A stretch of DNA of 64,000 nt, from the NCBI GenBank assembly GCA_949592205.1, contig CATIUR010000001.1:64188559-64252558 (forward strand), written 5' to 3'. The notes below the pieces were generated by a model. It was not told where the DNA came from. It saw nothing but the letters and a program-made list of their open reading frames with translations, and searched no databases. How positions within the stretch are numbered: the first letter of the stretch is position 1; each line of letters starts with the position of its first letter. The position numbers and the translations under genes are program-made. The DNA is from Helichrysum umbraculigerum. Taxonomy: Eukaryota; Streptophyta; Magnoliopsida; Asterales; Asteraceae. This document shows, one piece after another, positions 1-11,490 of the stretch.

Positions 1-249
1 ACATCCACTAATTATTCATATCCATACTCTTGTACTTCATTCATTAAATCATTTCTATCTACATTCATTAATAATCCACATCCACTAATTATTCATAACC
101 ATAAATGAGTTGGATCGAACGAGTACCAAAACAATTGTCATCACCATTTACGATGGTTTGACAACTCATCTTTTAAAAACTACTAATATTAGAAAATTTT
201 GGCGGTGAACGTTGACTTGCTAAAGCTTAGGTTGGACTTTTTTAATGTT

Positions 250-330
250 TGTAATAAAATATAAAAAAGCCCAAATCACGGCCCATTTACACAGACGTGT
301 CTTCCTGCACGCACGCACCCACTAAAAACC
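250..330 (+). promoter_or_regulatory. candidate core promoter of the RABA5a-like gene
   Basis: An AT-rich TATA-like stretch (ATAAAATATAAAAAAG, about 255-270) is followed by AGCCCAAAT and GGCCCATTTA (about 280-289), site-II/TCP-type words common in plant housekeeping promoters. A transcript-like CT/CA-rich leader begins shortly after. Placement is by motif only; no transcription start is proven. Confidence 0.35.
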
Positions 331-472
331 AAAAAACCATTCATCTACTACAACTACAACTACAACTACAACTACTTGTCTCGATCTTCTTTCTTGTTTC
401 AAAACCCGAAATTAAAACCTGATTTCTTCTCTCTCTATTTTTCGATCTGCATTCATTCATACAATTTGTAAG
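331..472 (+). other. probable 5' UTR exon of the RABA5a-like gene
   Basis: A CA- then CT-rich leader containing a perfect CTACAA hexanucleotide run (about 349-375) ends at AG|GTAATG, a good splice donor at 473. The start codon is 1.9 kb downstream, so a 5' UTR intron is likely, as in many plant Rab genes. Its acceptor is uncertain: TTTTCAG at 1833 or a site just before 2328 are candidates. Confidence 0.4.
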
Positions 473-2327
473 GTAATGCTAATTGCCATTTTTGTTTTTT
501 TTTTCAATTCCAATGTATTTGAGTAGCATGTTTATTTACATATCTACAACTTAATAATTATCTGACTTTATTTATATCCTGTTCATAGATAGATAGATAG
601 ATATATCGTTGACCTTGTTTGTTGTTAATTGTTAAGTTTGTTGTAGTCTAACTGTTTCTATGTTTATTATCAAGTACGGTTGACTTTGACTTTCAAACTT
701 TGATTGGAAAATGTTGATTATGAATAATGAATAGCAGCAGCAGATCCCCCATTAATTTCTTTATTTCACCTAAAATGGTCTTTTTTATATAGTCTTTTAA
801 TGAAATAGTTCTATTAATTTTTATTTTTATTTTTATTTTTATGGATAGTAGTAAGTATGTTGAAACTGATAATTAAGAGTCTCAATGATTGATTTTGTGA
901 TTGAATTACAATTTCATGTTCATGATTCTGTTGGGACATCACATCAGTTTTCAGATCTCTTCATGAGCCTTCTCAATTATTGAGCTTATATTAAATTATT
1001 TTGGAGGGACTCACAACATATTCATGAGGGTGCACCACCCTACAATAAATTGACCTTTCATTTTCGACATACTCTAATCATGCCCCGACCTCATATAGTT
1101 CGTTAATTTCGTAAATACATTAAGCCCAAATTATATAAAACTAGTAGTTGATGATCTGAATCAGAGGCATTAAAAATCTATGTTTTCTCTTGCAAGTGTA
1201 TATCATCGGTTTGGTTTGATGTGTGGTTGCACAGCTTTGGCTTACATGGTGAACTTGTATCTCAATTAGTGTTTTTTTGTGTGTGTGTGTGTGTGTTTAG
1301 CTTGTGTAGTATAATTGTAGAAGCTTATATAAATGTCATTAGAATACAAATTCGATATGGAGTATTATTTATATCTGGACTTCTTACAACATCATTGATT
1401 ACAGAAATCCACAATTTAACATGCATTATAGTTGTCTTTTTGTTTTTTGTGATTTAAGACCAAATTTAATGACTTACATTCAGGATCCATATCAGTCAAA
1501 GCTACATCCATTATATAATCGTACATTTTTAATTTTAGTTTCTTAACTGTCAGTAACTTTCTTGAGACGTTGCGTGAATCCAGATTGTTAGTTTTTTTAG
1601 AACCTATTACTGCAATGGTCTACGTAAATGAAGTGCGCTAAATGTGGTATATGTGTCTTTCATCTTTCTTTTTGTTTTCCTATATTTCTGTTATGTTAGG
1701 TATTACTTAACATCAGATTGTAGACTGTCAAGTGATTGAAATCGTATTCATGAGCGAGTAAATTTCGCCATTTTAACAAATTCCCTACCTTGTAATGTAA
1801 AAACTAAATTACCATTTTTTTATGCATTTTCAGGTTTAGGGATTGCAGCCAGTTGGAGGGGCCGTGGAGGCAGGAGCTGAGCAAACAATTTGGCTCCAAT
1901 GACTTAAAAAGTTGAGGACATCTTACAAAATTGCCATATATTAATTCTTTCATAGAATGCCTCAAATTGGTATTATCTTCTAAAAACCCTCTATGTAGAA
2001 TCCTGTGAATATTAAGAAATGCTTAAAAGTAAAATATAATGTGGGGATGAGTTGGGGCATCCCCTCCATGGTTTACCTGGTCTTAGCAAAAGTTTGAGGA
2101 TTTGTTAAGATACCTTTCTTTATGTTCTTTGTCTACTTGTCTTGCCTTTGAAGTTTTCCTTTTACTTTTACATATCTTATATTCATTTTTTAATTATTGA
2201 ACCCTGCTGATTAGGTAAAGTTTAATACTTGACAGGATTTGGGTTACAGAACTTTCATCTTTTAGAAGCAATATATTGGTGAATATGGTTTCATAGCAGT
2301 TTAGATAATTATATACAAAGATAGGAG
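473..2327 (+). other. probable 5' UTR intron, no coding content
   Basis: T-rich non-coding sequence with an ATAG tetranucleotide run (586-603) and a GT run (1279-1296). The short open frames here have no recognisable protein. TTTTCAG at 1827-1833 followed by a GC-richer stretch (1834-1900) could be an alternative leader exon. Confidence 0.35.
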
Positions 2328-3623
2328 ATGGCATTTTATTCCCAAGAGGATTCAGGAGAAGATTACCTGTTTAAGATTGTTCTCATTGGTGACTCGGCTG
2401 TTGGGAAGTCGAACTTACTTGCTAGATTTGCTAGAGATGAGTTCTACCCAAATTCAAAATCAACAATAGGAGTAGAGTTTCAAACGCAGAAGATTGAAAT
2501 TAAAGGAAAAGAAATTAAGGCCCAAATATGGGACACGGCTGGTCAAGAACGGTTCAGAGCGGTGACATCTGCTTATTACAGAGGTGCTGTTGGAGCACTG
2601 TTGGTCTATGATATCAGTAGACGTCGGACATTTGATAGCATTGGCAGATGGCTCAATGAGCTTCATAGTAAGTACCTACACATACCCGCTCCCTCCCCTC
2701 CTTTGACTTCTGTTAAACGGCTCAACCTTAAGATCTTTCACATAGCAAGATTCATGAAAACAAGTACTAAAATATCAATAAAAGCGCATCTACTATGATT
2801 GCATTCTTTGATGGTAGTTAGGGGGTAGTTGGGTCTGCGATTCAATGTAGGATTTGTGATGATTGGTTTTGATGTTTAGGTAATTGTATGTGGCTTATGA
2901 GTATCTCTGATTTTTTAGGGGTATTATAATCAGTTTTATGCTAGCTTCATTAAACTGGTTATCAAAGAGTAAAAGTAAAATGACCTAGTGATCCCTTTCC
3001 TTTAACCCAGAGTGAGAGACTCGTATTAATATTTCACAAAACGTCACTTTAAAGAAAATCATCCTTTTTGGCTGTTAATGTACGTGAATACTGCAAGTAA
3101 TCACTTGAACATCTGATAGTTACAACTTTAACACCATAAACACATCCAAAAACTATCTTGTGGTTCTAAATTTCGATATACTAGAACTTTTTATCTTATC
3201 TTGGTTATAAATATATCAAAAATCTACAAATTCACATCTGAATACTGAAAGAGTTCAAAATGAATTTTCTGATTTTTTATTTGTTGAGCAGCTCACTCGG
3301 ATATGAATGTAGTTTCAATACTTGTTGGGAACAAGTCAGACCTTAAAGACACCAGGGAGGTTTCTACAGAGGAAGGAAAATTGTTGGCTGAATCTGAGGG
3401 CTTATTTTTCATGGAAACTTCAGCCCTTGAATCTTCCAATGTAACTGCTGCTTTTGAGACGGTTGTGAGAGAGATTTACAACATATTGAGCAGAAAAGTT
3501 ATGCAGTCTCTGGATCTGAAGAAACCCGAACCTTCTTTGCCAGGAAGTGGAAAAACTGTCGTTTTGGAGGCCGACTCAGACCAGGAGATAGTATCTAAGA
3601 AAGCCTGGTGTTGTTCATCATAA
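2328..3623 (+). CDS. RABA5a: Rab GTPase, RABA5a-type (Rab11 family), two coding exons
   Basis: Small GTPase of the plant RABA (Rab11) group, which directs vesicle traffic between trans-Golgi/recycling compartments and the plasma membrane. Coding exons are 2328-2667 and 3292-3623. The donor is CATA|GTAAGT and the acceptor GAGCAG|CTC, giving 223 residues in frame. Visible motifs are the P-loop GDSAVGKS (21-28), switch I STIGVEF (45-51), WDTAGQE (68-74), NKSD (127-130), ETSAL (155-159) and a C-terminal CCSS for geranylgeranylation. The N-terminus MAFYS and the run ARFARDEFYPNSK match Arabidopsis RABA5a as I remember it, better than RABA5b-e. All GTP-binding residues are intact. The open frame that runs past 2667 into the intron is not coding. 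Confidence 0.93.
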
Positions 3624-4698
3624 ATGATATAAAGTAATTCGCCATATCCTATCCTGAATATTCAATGTTTTTGGTCACGTGATTCATTTATAAAGTTCTT
3701 TTAGTAGAAGATAATGTATATGATATGCGTGTTAGAAAATAGAAAAGAAGAGGGGTATTGTTGTGGTGGGTATTTCATTTTGTTCGATGGTGTTGATAAT
3801 TAACGTGCTTCTGATTAAGCGTTACCAAAGATTACTAAAACACGTGAGGGCTGAGGCGTAGTTAGACTGTCAAGTTACCTTGTGTAACCACATTACTCAA
3901 GTTGACATTCTCTAATACAATTATTTATTCCAGAATTATTTCATTGATTACAACAAGGTGTCTTTTAGTTGAGAAAATATCTGTTTTGTCTTCAGTAATT
4001 AGTGTTTCAAACCACTAGTGTTGCAGGTTAAGCATGTTTGCACTGACCATGGTTTAGATGAGATATGGGTTTCTGTTTCATGGATGAACAGAACAAGAAA
4101 GTCATCAGAAACAAAGTGTCAAGAAAAGGAAAAAAAATTATTTGACAAACACAATGAGTAGTAAATAGTGATTCTTGGAAGAAAAAACTCTCTGAATGGA
4201 AGCTCTTTGAAATAGCTTTTAAAATAATCTTCATCTCCATCCAATGTTTTCAAACGTTTCGATCTAAATGTCCACTTCAATAAATTAATGGATGTAATTA
4301 ATCAAATTTACTTAATTATCTTAATATATATACACAACAAAAAACGGTTATCTTATAAAAAAACAAAAAACTCATAATGATTATCTTGTGTGAATCTGGG
4401 ATCTCAACACTTGGAAACCAACCACGACAAAAGTAAGCTTTTAACAGTTGGATATTAACGAGCTTGGATAGTAACTTGCTTCTGTTTGGCCAGCTTAGCG
4501 TCATGTCAGCACATCCACGACTGATAAAAGACTGATTAAACACTCTCAACAATCCTTTCATCACTTCAATTTTTGGACCCCACCTTTACTAATATACCTA
4601 CATTTGCATACACTAAACAAAAGATAACAATACATTAAATATAAAATGAGCCCCACCCATAACCCATTCTCCTTTCGTCGGCAAACCGAAGAGTGCAA
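3624..4698. other. 3' UTR and intergenic DNA
   Basis: The RABA5a-like 3' UTR probably occupies the first 200-400 bases. The rest is AT-rich with no gene, RNA or repeat border that I recognise. A TATA-like ATATAAAAT lies near 4637-4647, upstream of the possible exon at 4699. Confidence 0.5.
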
Positions 4699-4791
4699 AT
4701 GGAAGAAACAACCGAACAAACGGTGCCAATGCAGTCACTTTTCCAAACCTTCTTCACCGAAGAAGTACGCTCGTACCGGTCTAATAGCTAG
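4699..4791 (+). other. possible orphan first exon (30 codons) cut off by a transposon
   Basis: A 30-codon frame starts in good plant context (CAAATGGAA), about 50 bases below a TATA-like box and a CC-rich leader. It reads MEETTEQTVPMQSLFQTFFT and then EE before GAA|GTACGC, a plausible splice donor at about 4767. The composition (acidic start, then amphipathic) looks protein-like. The TIR element at 4871 begins within 110 bases, so the rest of a gene may have been displaced or lost. I do not recognise the protein; it may be chance. Confidence 0.25.
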
Positions 4792-4870
4792 TTAAAATTA
4801 CAGGCTATAATTAATTTACTACAGACTAACATGTCTAATTTATGGAAAAAAATAAATATTAGCAATTATT

Positions 4871-6874
4871 CCGGGTGCGTTTGATACGATGGAATCGTAA
4901 AGAATGGAAATGAGGTAAAGAATGAGAATGGGGAGAAAGGGAATAGATATTGAAGAATGAAATCTATTATGTTGTTTGGTACAAAGATGGAATTGAAACA
5001 AAGATATATGCTGGAGAATGATTCTCTTGTTTGGTTGAAGGGATTCAAGTTTGACACAAATAAATGCCCATCAGTGGCGGATCTAGAAATTTCACATAAG
5101 GTATGCACCTTCTAGTAGAGATGTATGCTCGTCATGTTAACCCGTATAATGTCTAATATTCGGGTCGGGTTATTTAGGTTTCTTATCTTCCTTTCTTAGA
5201 AATTATGTTGATGTGTTCGTTTCCGTTACTAAACGCACATAAACGTATATTCATACACAATGCGGAACTAGATATATACATACAAATATGTCGAGTTACG
5301 ATGCTAAAGTAAGGCATCCGTCCAATATATGGTTTGATATTGTGCGATTGTCCATGTAATCAAGAATAACACCTAACAAAATCATGTGATTAAGAGAATA
5401 TCACTTGAATTGTTCCATTTACAAACACATTAAACTGAGGTAAAATGAGACCAAACATACTAATCAATATCGTTTGGTTATTCTTGAGGCTTAAATCTAA
5501 CAATCACTAAACTCAATTGACTGATGATTACCTCAACAAATACGAGTATCATTTTGTTATTCAGATTTAATCTCCAATATAGAATGAGTAAAAAACCAAA
5601 ACAAAAAGGTCAAGTTTACTACGGAGGAATACTTTACCCACAATGAATTTGGTGTAGATATAGATAAAATTTAATAAATGATGGAAAAAAAATCAATAAA
5701 ATAATAGATAATCAATCCATCATACTCATCCATTTCCCCTCTTCCCCATTAATTGGCTTTAGCCGTTCAATTGGTAACGCCGGAGAAGCAAAATCAGAAA
5801 GAAGAAACATTTTAAGATGAAAATATGTAATCAATTGGAAAGTGATGTTGGCTGTCTGATTCATATAACATTTAAGAGAATTGAAATTGCTCGTATCCAA
5901 CTGGGTTTCAAAAGCTGGGTATGCACCCATTTTGGTGAGGGTATGCACTTTCAGAACTAACTCCAGTTTTCATGCCTAAATTTTAGATTTTATCGCTGCT
6001 AATTTTCTCCATAGGGTATAGTGCATACCCTGCTGCTCATGTCAGTCCGCCACTGATGCCCATGAAACATACAGATTTTATTAAAATGCAATTCAAGTCT
6101 GAAAATTGCCCAATGTGAACGAAATATACACATGGAGTCAAAACTCTTTTTGATTAAAGATCATATCCGCCTGTGAATTTTTAATACTCAATAATCAATT
6201 CTTCATTAACAATTTTTCTCCATGTTCTTTATTTTTTTCGTCTTTCAGTTTTGCCCTTCTTGTACTTCCAAACCAATTAATGATTCACATTTTTGAAGAT
6301 AAAATCCTGCTTGATGATTATCTCATTGAATTTGATACAAATTATAAACCCTAAAACTCCGAAACACCAGAAACGGATAAAAAATTGAAACCCCAAAAAG
6401 GGTTTGCATATCCAACCAAATTAACAAAAAGCAGCCATATGTGTTTTACCCATGATTCATGAAAAGAAAGAAAATCAATCGATGAGAACTGGGAAGCTAC
6501 AATGATTCGGAATGACAAGAAGGGGCAGTGATGAGGACAGATTTAAAAGAGCATCGAGGAGTTTGTGACGTGTGTAGCAGAGGAAGAAGGGGATTCAAAT
6601 TTTATCTCCAAATTTTAAGCATGTGCCTTGCACATGATATTGGGTTTTTATACCTTAGATTTTTTAATTCTATCTCCTGATTCTAACGTGACTCAACCCG
6701 CGTGTAAATTGTCTATTCTCTCATTTCTTCTACATTTCGGATAGAATCAAAAAGCTGGAAATTGAATCACTTTTTAATTCTCCCTTTCCATTCTTAGTCT
6801 CAAACAAACACGAGAAAAGACCTTGATTCAATTTCCCCCTTTTCATTCCATCGTACCAAATACACCGTTAATAT
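4871..6874. mobile_element. non-autonomous TIR DNA transposon, host of a nested hAT element
   Basis: The left end reads GGGTGCGTTTGATACGATGG and the right end, on the other strand, CGGTGTATTTGGTACGATGG, an inverted repeat of about 25 bases continuing patchily inwards. CAATTATT flanks both sides (4863-4870, 6875-6882), suggesting an 8-bp TSD, but the terminal repeats are then out of register by about five bases. Superfamily (hAT or PIF/Harbinger) is therefore undecided. No transposase frame is present. The interior is interrupted by the element at 5072-6055. Confidence 0.6.
5072..6055. mobile_element. hAT-type non-autonomous transposon, 984 bp
   Basis: Terminal inverted repeats CAGTGGCGGA at both ends, with a second inverted word GGTATGCAC just inside. 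The insertion is flanked by a perfect 8-bp duplication ATGCCCAT (5064-5071 and 6056-6063), which is diagnostic for hAT. No transposase is encoded. It lies inside the TIR element 4871-6874 and is therefore younger than it. Confidence 0.8.
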
Positions 6875-7036
6875 CAATTATTAAACACTTATGGATAGTA
6901 AGTTGTTTGTCTTTTTCTTTAATAATAAATACATTTATGAGAGAAAATATAGGAAGAAATCAAGTTGTCTTAATGGTAAAGTTTGAGCCATTTAACCTTG
7001 TGGTCCTTTTTTCAATTCCTAGCATCTTACTTTTTA

Positions 7037-8382
7037 GGGTAAATTACAAAGATCATCACTGTGGTTGTCCATTTTTGCAGAGATCATCACTAAACTTCAA
7101 TATTTGCATAGATCATCATCGAACTTGTCAAATTCATCCCAAGTTCATCCTTACTCCGTTAAATCAAACACTTTATTCGTTAAGTCATGTTAAATAACTA
7201 CTTTGCCCTTTTATATTATTTTGTTTACATGTACTTTTATTTATTTTATATTTCTTCTTTTTTTAAAAAAATATATTCATTTGTTTATCTTAAAGAAACT
7301 TGATTTACATAATCATCATCACGTCAAAAACCTTACCCATCAGGCATATCCTTTCCTCCTAAAACCACCTGCCATCACCACCCTTCACCGGAAAACCTTC
7401 AACCACTGGCCATACGACCTCCACTCCACCGCATTTTCCACCATTGCAAACCACCACCATCGTTGAATCCTTCCTCGGTCTTGCAACCAAAACTGCCGCC
7501 ATCACCACCACACCCCACCCATATTAAACGAAACTAAGTCTAAGAGCACCCACCTCACCTCCATTTCATGTTTATCATTCTAACAAACTTATCATCATCA
7601 TCATCGTTCCAATTCTAAGTTCGCACAAGCAAAAGAAACAATGGTGGTTTCCTGTTTTCCGGCCGCTGTTCATAACTGTCATCGGTAACCGATTTTTCCG
7701 ATCTACAACAACCGTTCTACAACCGATTTTTCTGATCTACAGCAACCGTTCACAAACCTTGTTTAGATGAAGTTCGATTTGGAAGATGACTGGCGGCTGC
7801 ATAACGTAAATCAATATTGCCACTTCTTTTCTTGAGCCAACTTGCTGATCTAGAGATTGGTTGCGACCGGAAACCATTGCCACTTCATTTCTGTTGATTT
7901 TTTTGCAGATCTTGAGGTCGAAATTGGTGCCTGATTTTTTCAGATCTTGTTGCCGGCGTTTGATTTTGTATGTTTTAATTAGTTTAGGGTTTGTAATTGA
8001 TGATTGTCTTCGGAAACCTTGCCGGAAAACTCGTTGGAAGTCTCACCAAAAATGATGAAATATTCATCTGGATATTAATTTGTGTTTGGGTAGAGTAGTT
8101 AAAGCAAATAGAGATTGCTGATTCGATAATATAAAATTAAAAGGTATGTGGTTGTGAAGATTTATGAGATGGAGTTGAAAATGAGACACAATTTGGAAAG
8201 GGGTAATTTAGTAATTTTATGTGAAGATGGACTACTTAACGGCGCAAAACAAACGATTTTGGACGGAATGATGCACTTGGGATGAATTTGACAAGTTCGA
8301 TGATGATCTCTGCAAATATTGAAGTTTAGTGATGATCTCTGCAAAAATGGACAACCACAGTGATGATCTCCGTAATTTACCC
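7037..8382. mobile_element. Mutator-like (MULE) non-autonomous element, 1346 bp
   Basis: Both ends start GGGTAAATTAC and form inverted repeats of about 115 bases with only a few differences, containing GATCATCACTGTGGTTGTCC. A perfect 9-bp duplication TACTTTTTA flanks it (7028-7036, 8383-8391), as expected for Mutator-like elements. The interior (about 7320-8060) is GC-richer than its surroundings, with CACCACC-rich and CCGG-containing tracts, as in Pack-MULEs carrying host fragments, but I recognise no captured gene. The short frames inside (for example 7861-8055) are not convincing proteins. Confidence 0.82.
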
Positions 8383-8391
8383 TACTTTTTA

Positions 8392-8923
8392 CTTAATTTT
8401 TTGGGTTCAATACTAATATATTAATTGAATAGAGCACTTGAAGGAAAGTAATGATGCATAGAATATAAATATAAATATAAATTATAAATACAAATTTAAA
8501 AGGAGAACGTATACTTACTTAAAATATACACTATATTATATATGGATTACAGGTATTCTTATATTTTAATTTTCATTTTTAATCATGTCAACTCCTTTAT
8601 TATTTAACTAGATGCAATAGCTAATAGAATCGAGTATAACTTATGTCAATTAAGCAAAAGTGTTGAATGTATACCAAACGACGTTTGGTCAAATTAACCA
8701 TATGTGATTAATCTTTCAACCCATATGTTATGGATTCAATTATCATTGGAGACAATCATTGTAATTGCACATAATCATTGTAATAGGTTGTTTGTCATTC
8801 TAATAAGAAATGTTAAATACACTATGTTCATTTTCGTTTTTATCTTAAAAAATGATTATATACCATGAGTTATAGTTAGATATGAAAAAAGAAATTTAGC
8901 TAACAGTCAGGGTTCATTTGCCA
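8392..8923. other. AT-rich intergenic DNA
   Basis: No gene, RNA or repeat terminus recognised. Confidence 0.5.
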
Positions 8924-9263
8924 TATTATATAGGGTTAAGTACACACAAATGTATCAAACTATGGTCTGACATTCATAGTATGCAGCGAACTTGTGACAC
9001 CCCCAAATTTGATTGATTTGCGAAAGCTCAATTTGGGTGTCACTAATCAATATACAAAGCACATAAGATAATAACGAACGACCACTATATGCGTCGTTTT
9101 AAACTTGTATAAATAAAGTAAACGTTTACATCAAAACAATGTTACATTAGCTCGGTTCCTGAAATTGAGAGATTACATGGCATAATTACTTTTACAAAAT
9201 ATAATAATGCAATCAAATCTCTAGTTGTATGTATGCTGACTCGAGCTAATAATCCCTGCTTGT

Positions 9264-9335
9264 GCAGCCAACCTACTGCTGGGTACCTGTGATAAATACT
9301 AAAATGGGTCAGCGAAAACGCTGGTGAGCTCACAG
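9264..9335 (-). other. conserved hairpin module in LTR A
   Basis: Read on the minus strand: GTGAGCTCAC, then hairpin 1 (CAGCG-TTTT-CGCTG, 9310-9323), GACCC, TTTTAG, CAGGTAC, then hairpin 2 with arms GCAG/CTGC (9264-9279). The same order occurs in LTR B (16771-16846) and, without hairpin 1, in LTR D (54830-54905), with stems changed in compensating fashion. A second copy is at 26592-26663. Confidence 0.65.
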
Positions 9336-10118
9336 GTTTGTATGTCAATGTATAGTTGTCAGAACCGCAAGATTTATATTGAATTTAAAATGCAATTAAG
9401 CAAAATAAAAGTTATACAATCCATGAGCACATAGTCTGAGCTTAACTTGATTTGTCAGGCCCAATTAAGGAAACCTAACTTGAAATGCCTCCTACGAGTG
9501 TCTAATCCACACTCGTCTTCCCAAATGCTAATACATCCGTTTGACCGGTTAGTGCGTGCTAACCCGGATGAGGATTGTCAATCCCATATGATATCATATA
9601 CTAACATTCACGCTATAAATACTAGAGACTATGCTATGGAGGACTTTAAATTGATTAGCTTGAAACTCATGTAGTATTTGAAGTTTGGCACTTGCGTTCT
9701 ACTTGTAAAACAAAATGAAGTAGTAATATCACACCCCTAGTAAAAGTAGTGAAAATGGGGCCATGAAACTCACCTGAGCCTTGAGTGTTTATTGGAATAA
9801 ACTTGAATTGATTAGCTGTGATGTGTTGTCCGAAGACTTGTAACCTGAAGGTGTCCATGACACGCGATGGTTATTAATTGATTAGGTATCTCGAAGGACT
9901 ACCTTTGTAGTTGTTTGTCCAAATTACCCCGATTTGGTTGATTGCCTTGTCCAAATTACTAAGATTTGGTTGATTGATTTTAGTATTTGAAAACGTGTAC
10001 GGCCCGTTGGTGACGGATTTGTCATAATAATCTCAACTATTATTATTTTGATTTCGTAGCGTTTTTACTTGAAAAATGTGTTTTGATTGTGCTTTAGAAG
10101 CCGTTACGGAATCTAAGT

Positions 10119-10190
10119 ACGGGGGTCCGGGGGCAGCGCCCCTGGTAGCGGGGTCCAAGGGGCAGAGCCCCTGGCTGGGGTCGAGCTGCC
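10119..10190. repeat. GC-rich minisatellite-like repeat in LTR A
   Basis: Repeats of GGGGTCCAAGGGGCAGAGCC type with self-complementary GGGGC/GCCCC blocks, strikingly GC-rich against the AT-rich LTR. The other LTR of A has one extra unit here (27450-27502 plus 41890-41937), and element C inserted exactly in that unit. Confidence 0.7.
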
Positions 10191-10323
10191 AGGTCAGCTT
10201 GGAAAATTTTTATTTCTACTATATTGCTTTAAGGAAAAACGCATCTGGACTTGAAATTGGGTGAAATCGAGTGATAAAATTTAGGGTCTCGACACTTAGT
10301 GAAAATCTGTGTTTTCTGGTTTG

Positions 10324-10620
10324 TGCGACGTAGCCTGCGACGTAGGGAGCGACATTAGTGTTTGCGTCGCTTCTTGCGACGTAAGAGTTTTGCGACGAAA
10401 AGGGTTGCGTCGCCAAAGTCAACAGTGCTAAGTCAATAGCGACGTAAGGTGCTGCGTCGCTAATGCGACGTAGGTCCGGTTTGCGACGTTAAGGTTTGCG
10501 TCGCTATATGCGACATTCGCAAGTCAATGCGACGTAATAGGCTGCGTCGCTATATGCGACGTTGGGGATATAGTGCGACGTAAGTCGCTGCGTCGCATTT
10601 GCTCCAGGCCAAATGCGACG
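10324..10620 (-). repeat. cluster of a palindromic word (GCGACG / CGTCGC) in LTR A
   Basis: About 18 copies of GCGACGT or its complement TGCGTCGC in 300 bases, alternating in orientation so that neighbours can pair as stems (for example GCGACG...CGTCGC at 10440-10460). Located downstream of the presumed transcription start, hence in the RNA leader. Second copy at 42065-42364. The open frames covering it are low-complexity by-products. Confidence 0.75.
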
Positions 10621-11490
10621 TACGGAGTCTGATCGGAGTTTCAACCTCAAAAACGCATTTTCCGGCCATCGATCGGCATAATATTTTTACCCAACCCATT
10701 TTAGGACATTACAAGGTTATACAAACAACTAGCAAGTTATAAAACTTAAAAACGAGAGTTTTCGGAGTTGTGTCGGAAACTTACAAATCGCCGAAATGGA
10801 ATTCCGGAAAGATAGGATTGTAGATCGCGAAGTGGTGAACGTTTTATTCCAAACGAGTATGATGATTTGAATTCGTTTAGCGTATTTATTTTGTGATTTT
10901 GATGATAATGAAAATGGAGGTGGTGGTTGGAGATTAGAGAGAAAAGAGAAAGAAGAAAGAGAAAAGAAAAAGTAAATGAAAGAAGAAGTGGTGGGAATGG
11001 GAGGTTAACTCCCATTTTCGCCCCGCGTTCCCGCTCCGTGCGGTGTTCGTTTTCTCCGTCGTACAAACGTTAAATAATTATTTTATATGTTTTAATATAC
11101 GTTTTAAAATGCGAATAATTATTCAGTATTTTTGTTGAAGTATTTTACTAGCCATTTAATAATTACATTATAAAAGTTGACTTGTCTCGTTTTGTTTGCG
11201 CAATTACATTTTATTCGCGTTTATATTAATTGGGTGATAAAAGCTTGAATACTAAATATTATTGACATAATATTTTTAAGTACAATAATGTTATTAAGAA
11301 TCCTTGTATTACTTAAATCAATTGTTCACCAACGTCCGTATTTATTGTATCGAAATTCATTCGATTTGAAGCTCGTACGATTTAAACAAATCGCATAATA
11401 GTAGATATATATTCAAAAATATATATAATAATTGATACATTAATTAGCCTAACACAGAACTAATTACATGTATTAAAACTTGATTATGCA

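Noticed and set aside
6823..7466. 124- and 87-codon frames
   Set aside because: They cross transposon borders (TIR element end and MULE TIR) and show no protein features.
10746..11066. 106-codon minus-strand frame in LTR A (copy at 42488-42808)
   Set aside because: Low-complexity Phe/Leu/Ser translation of the CT-rich start region of the LTR.
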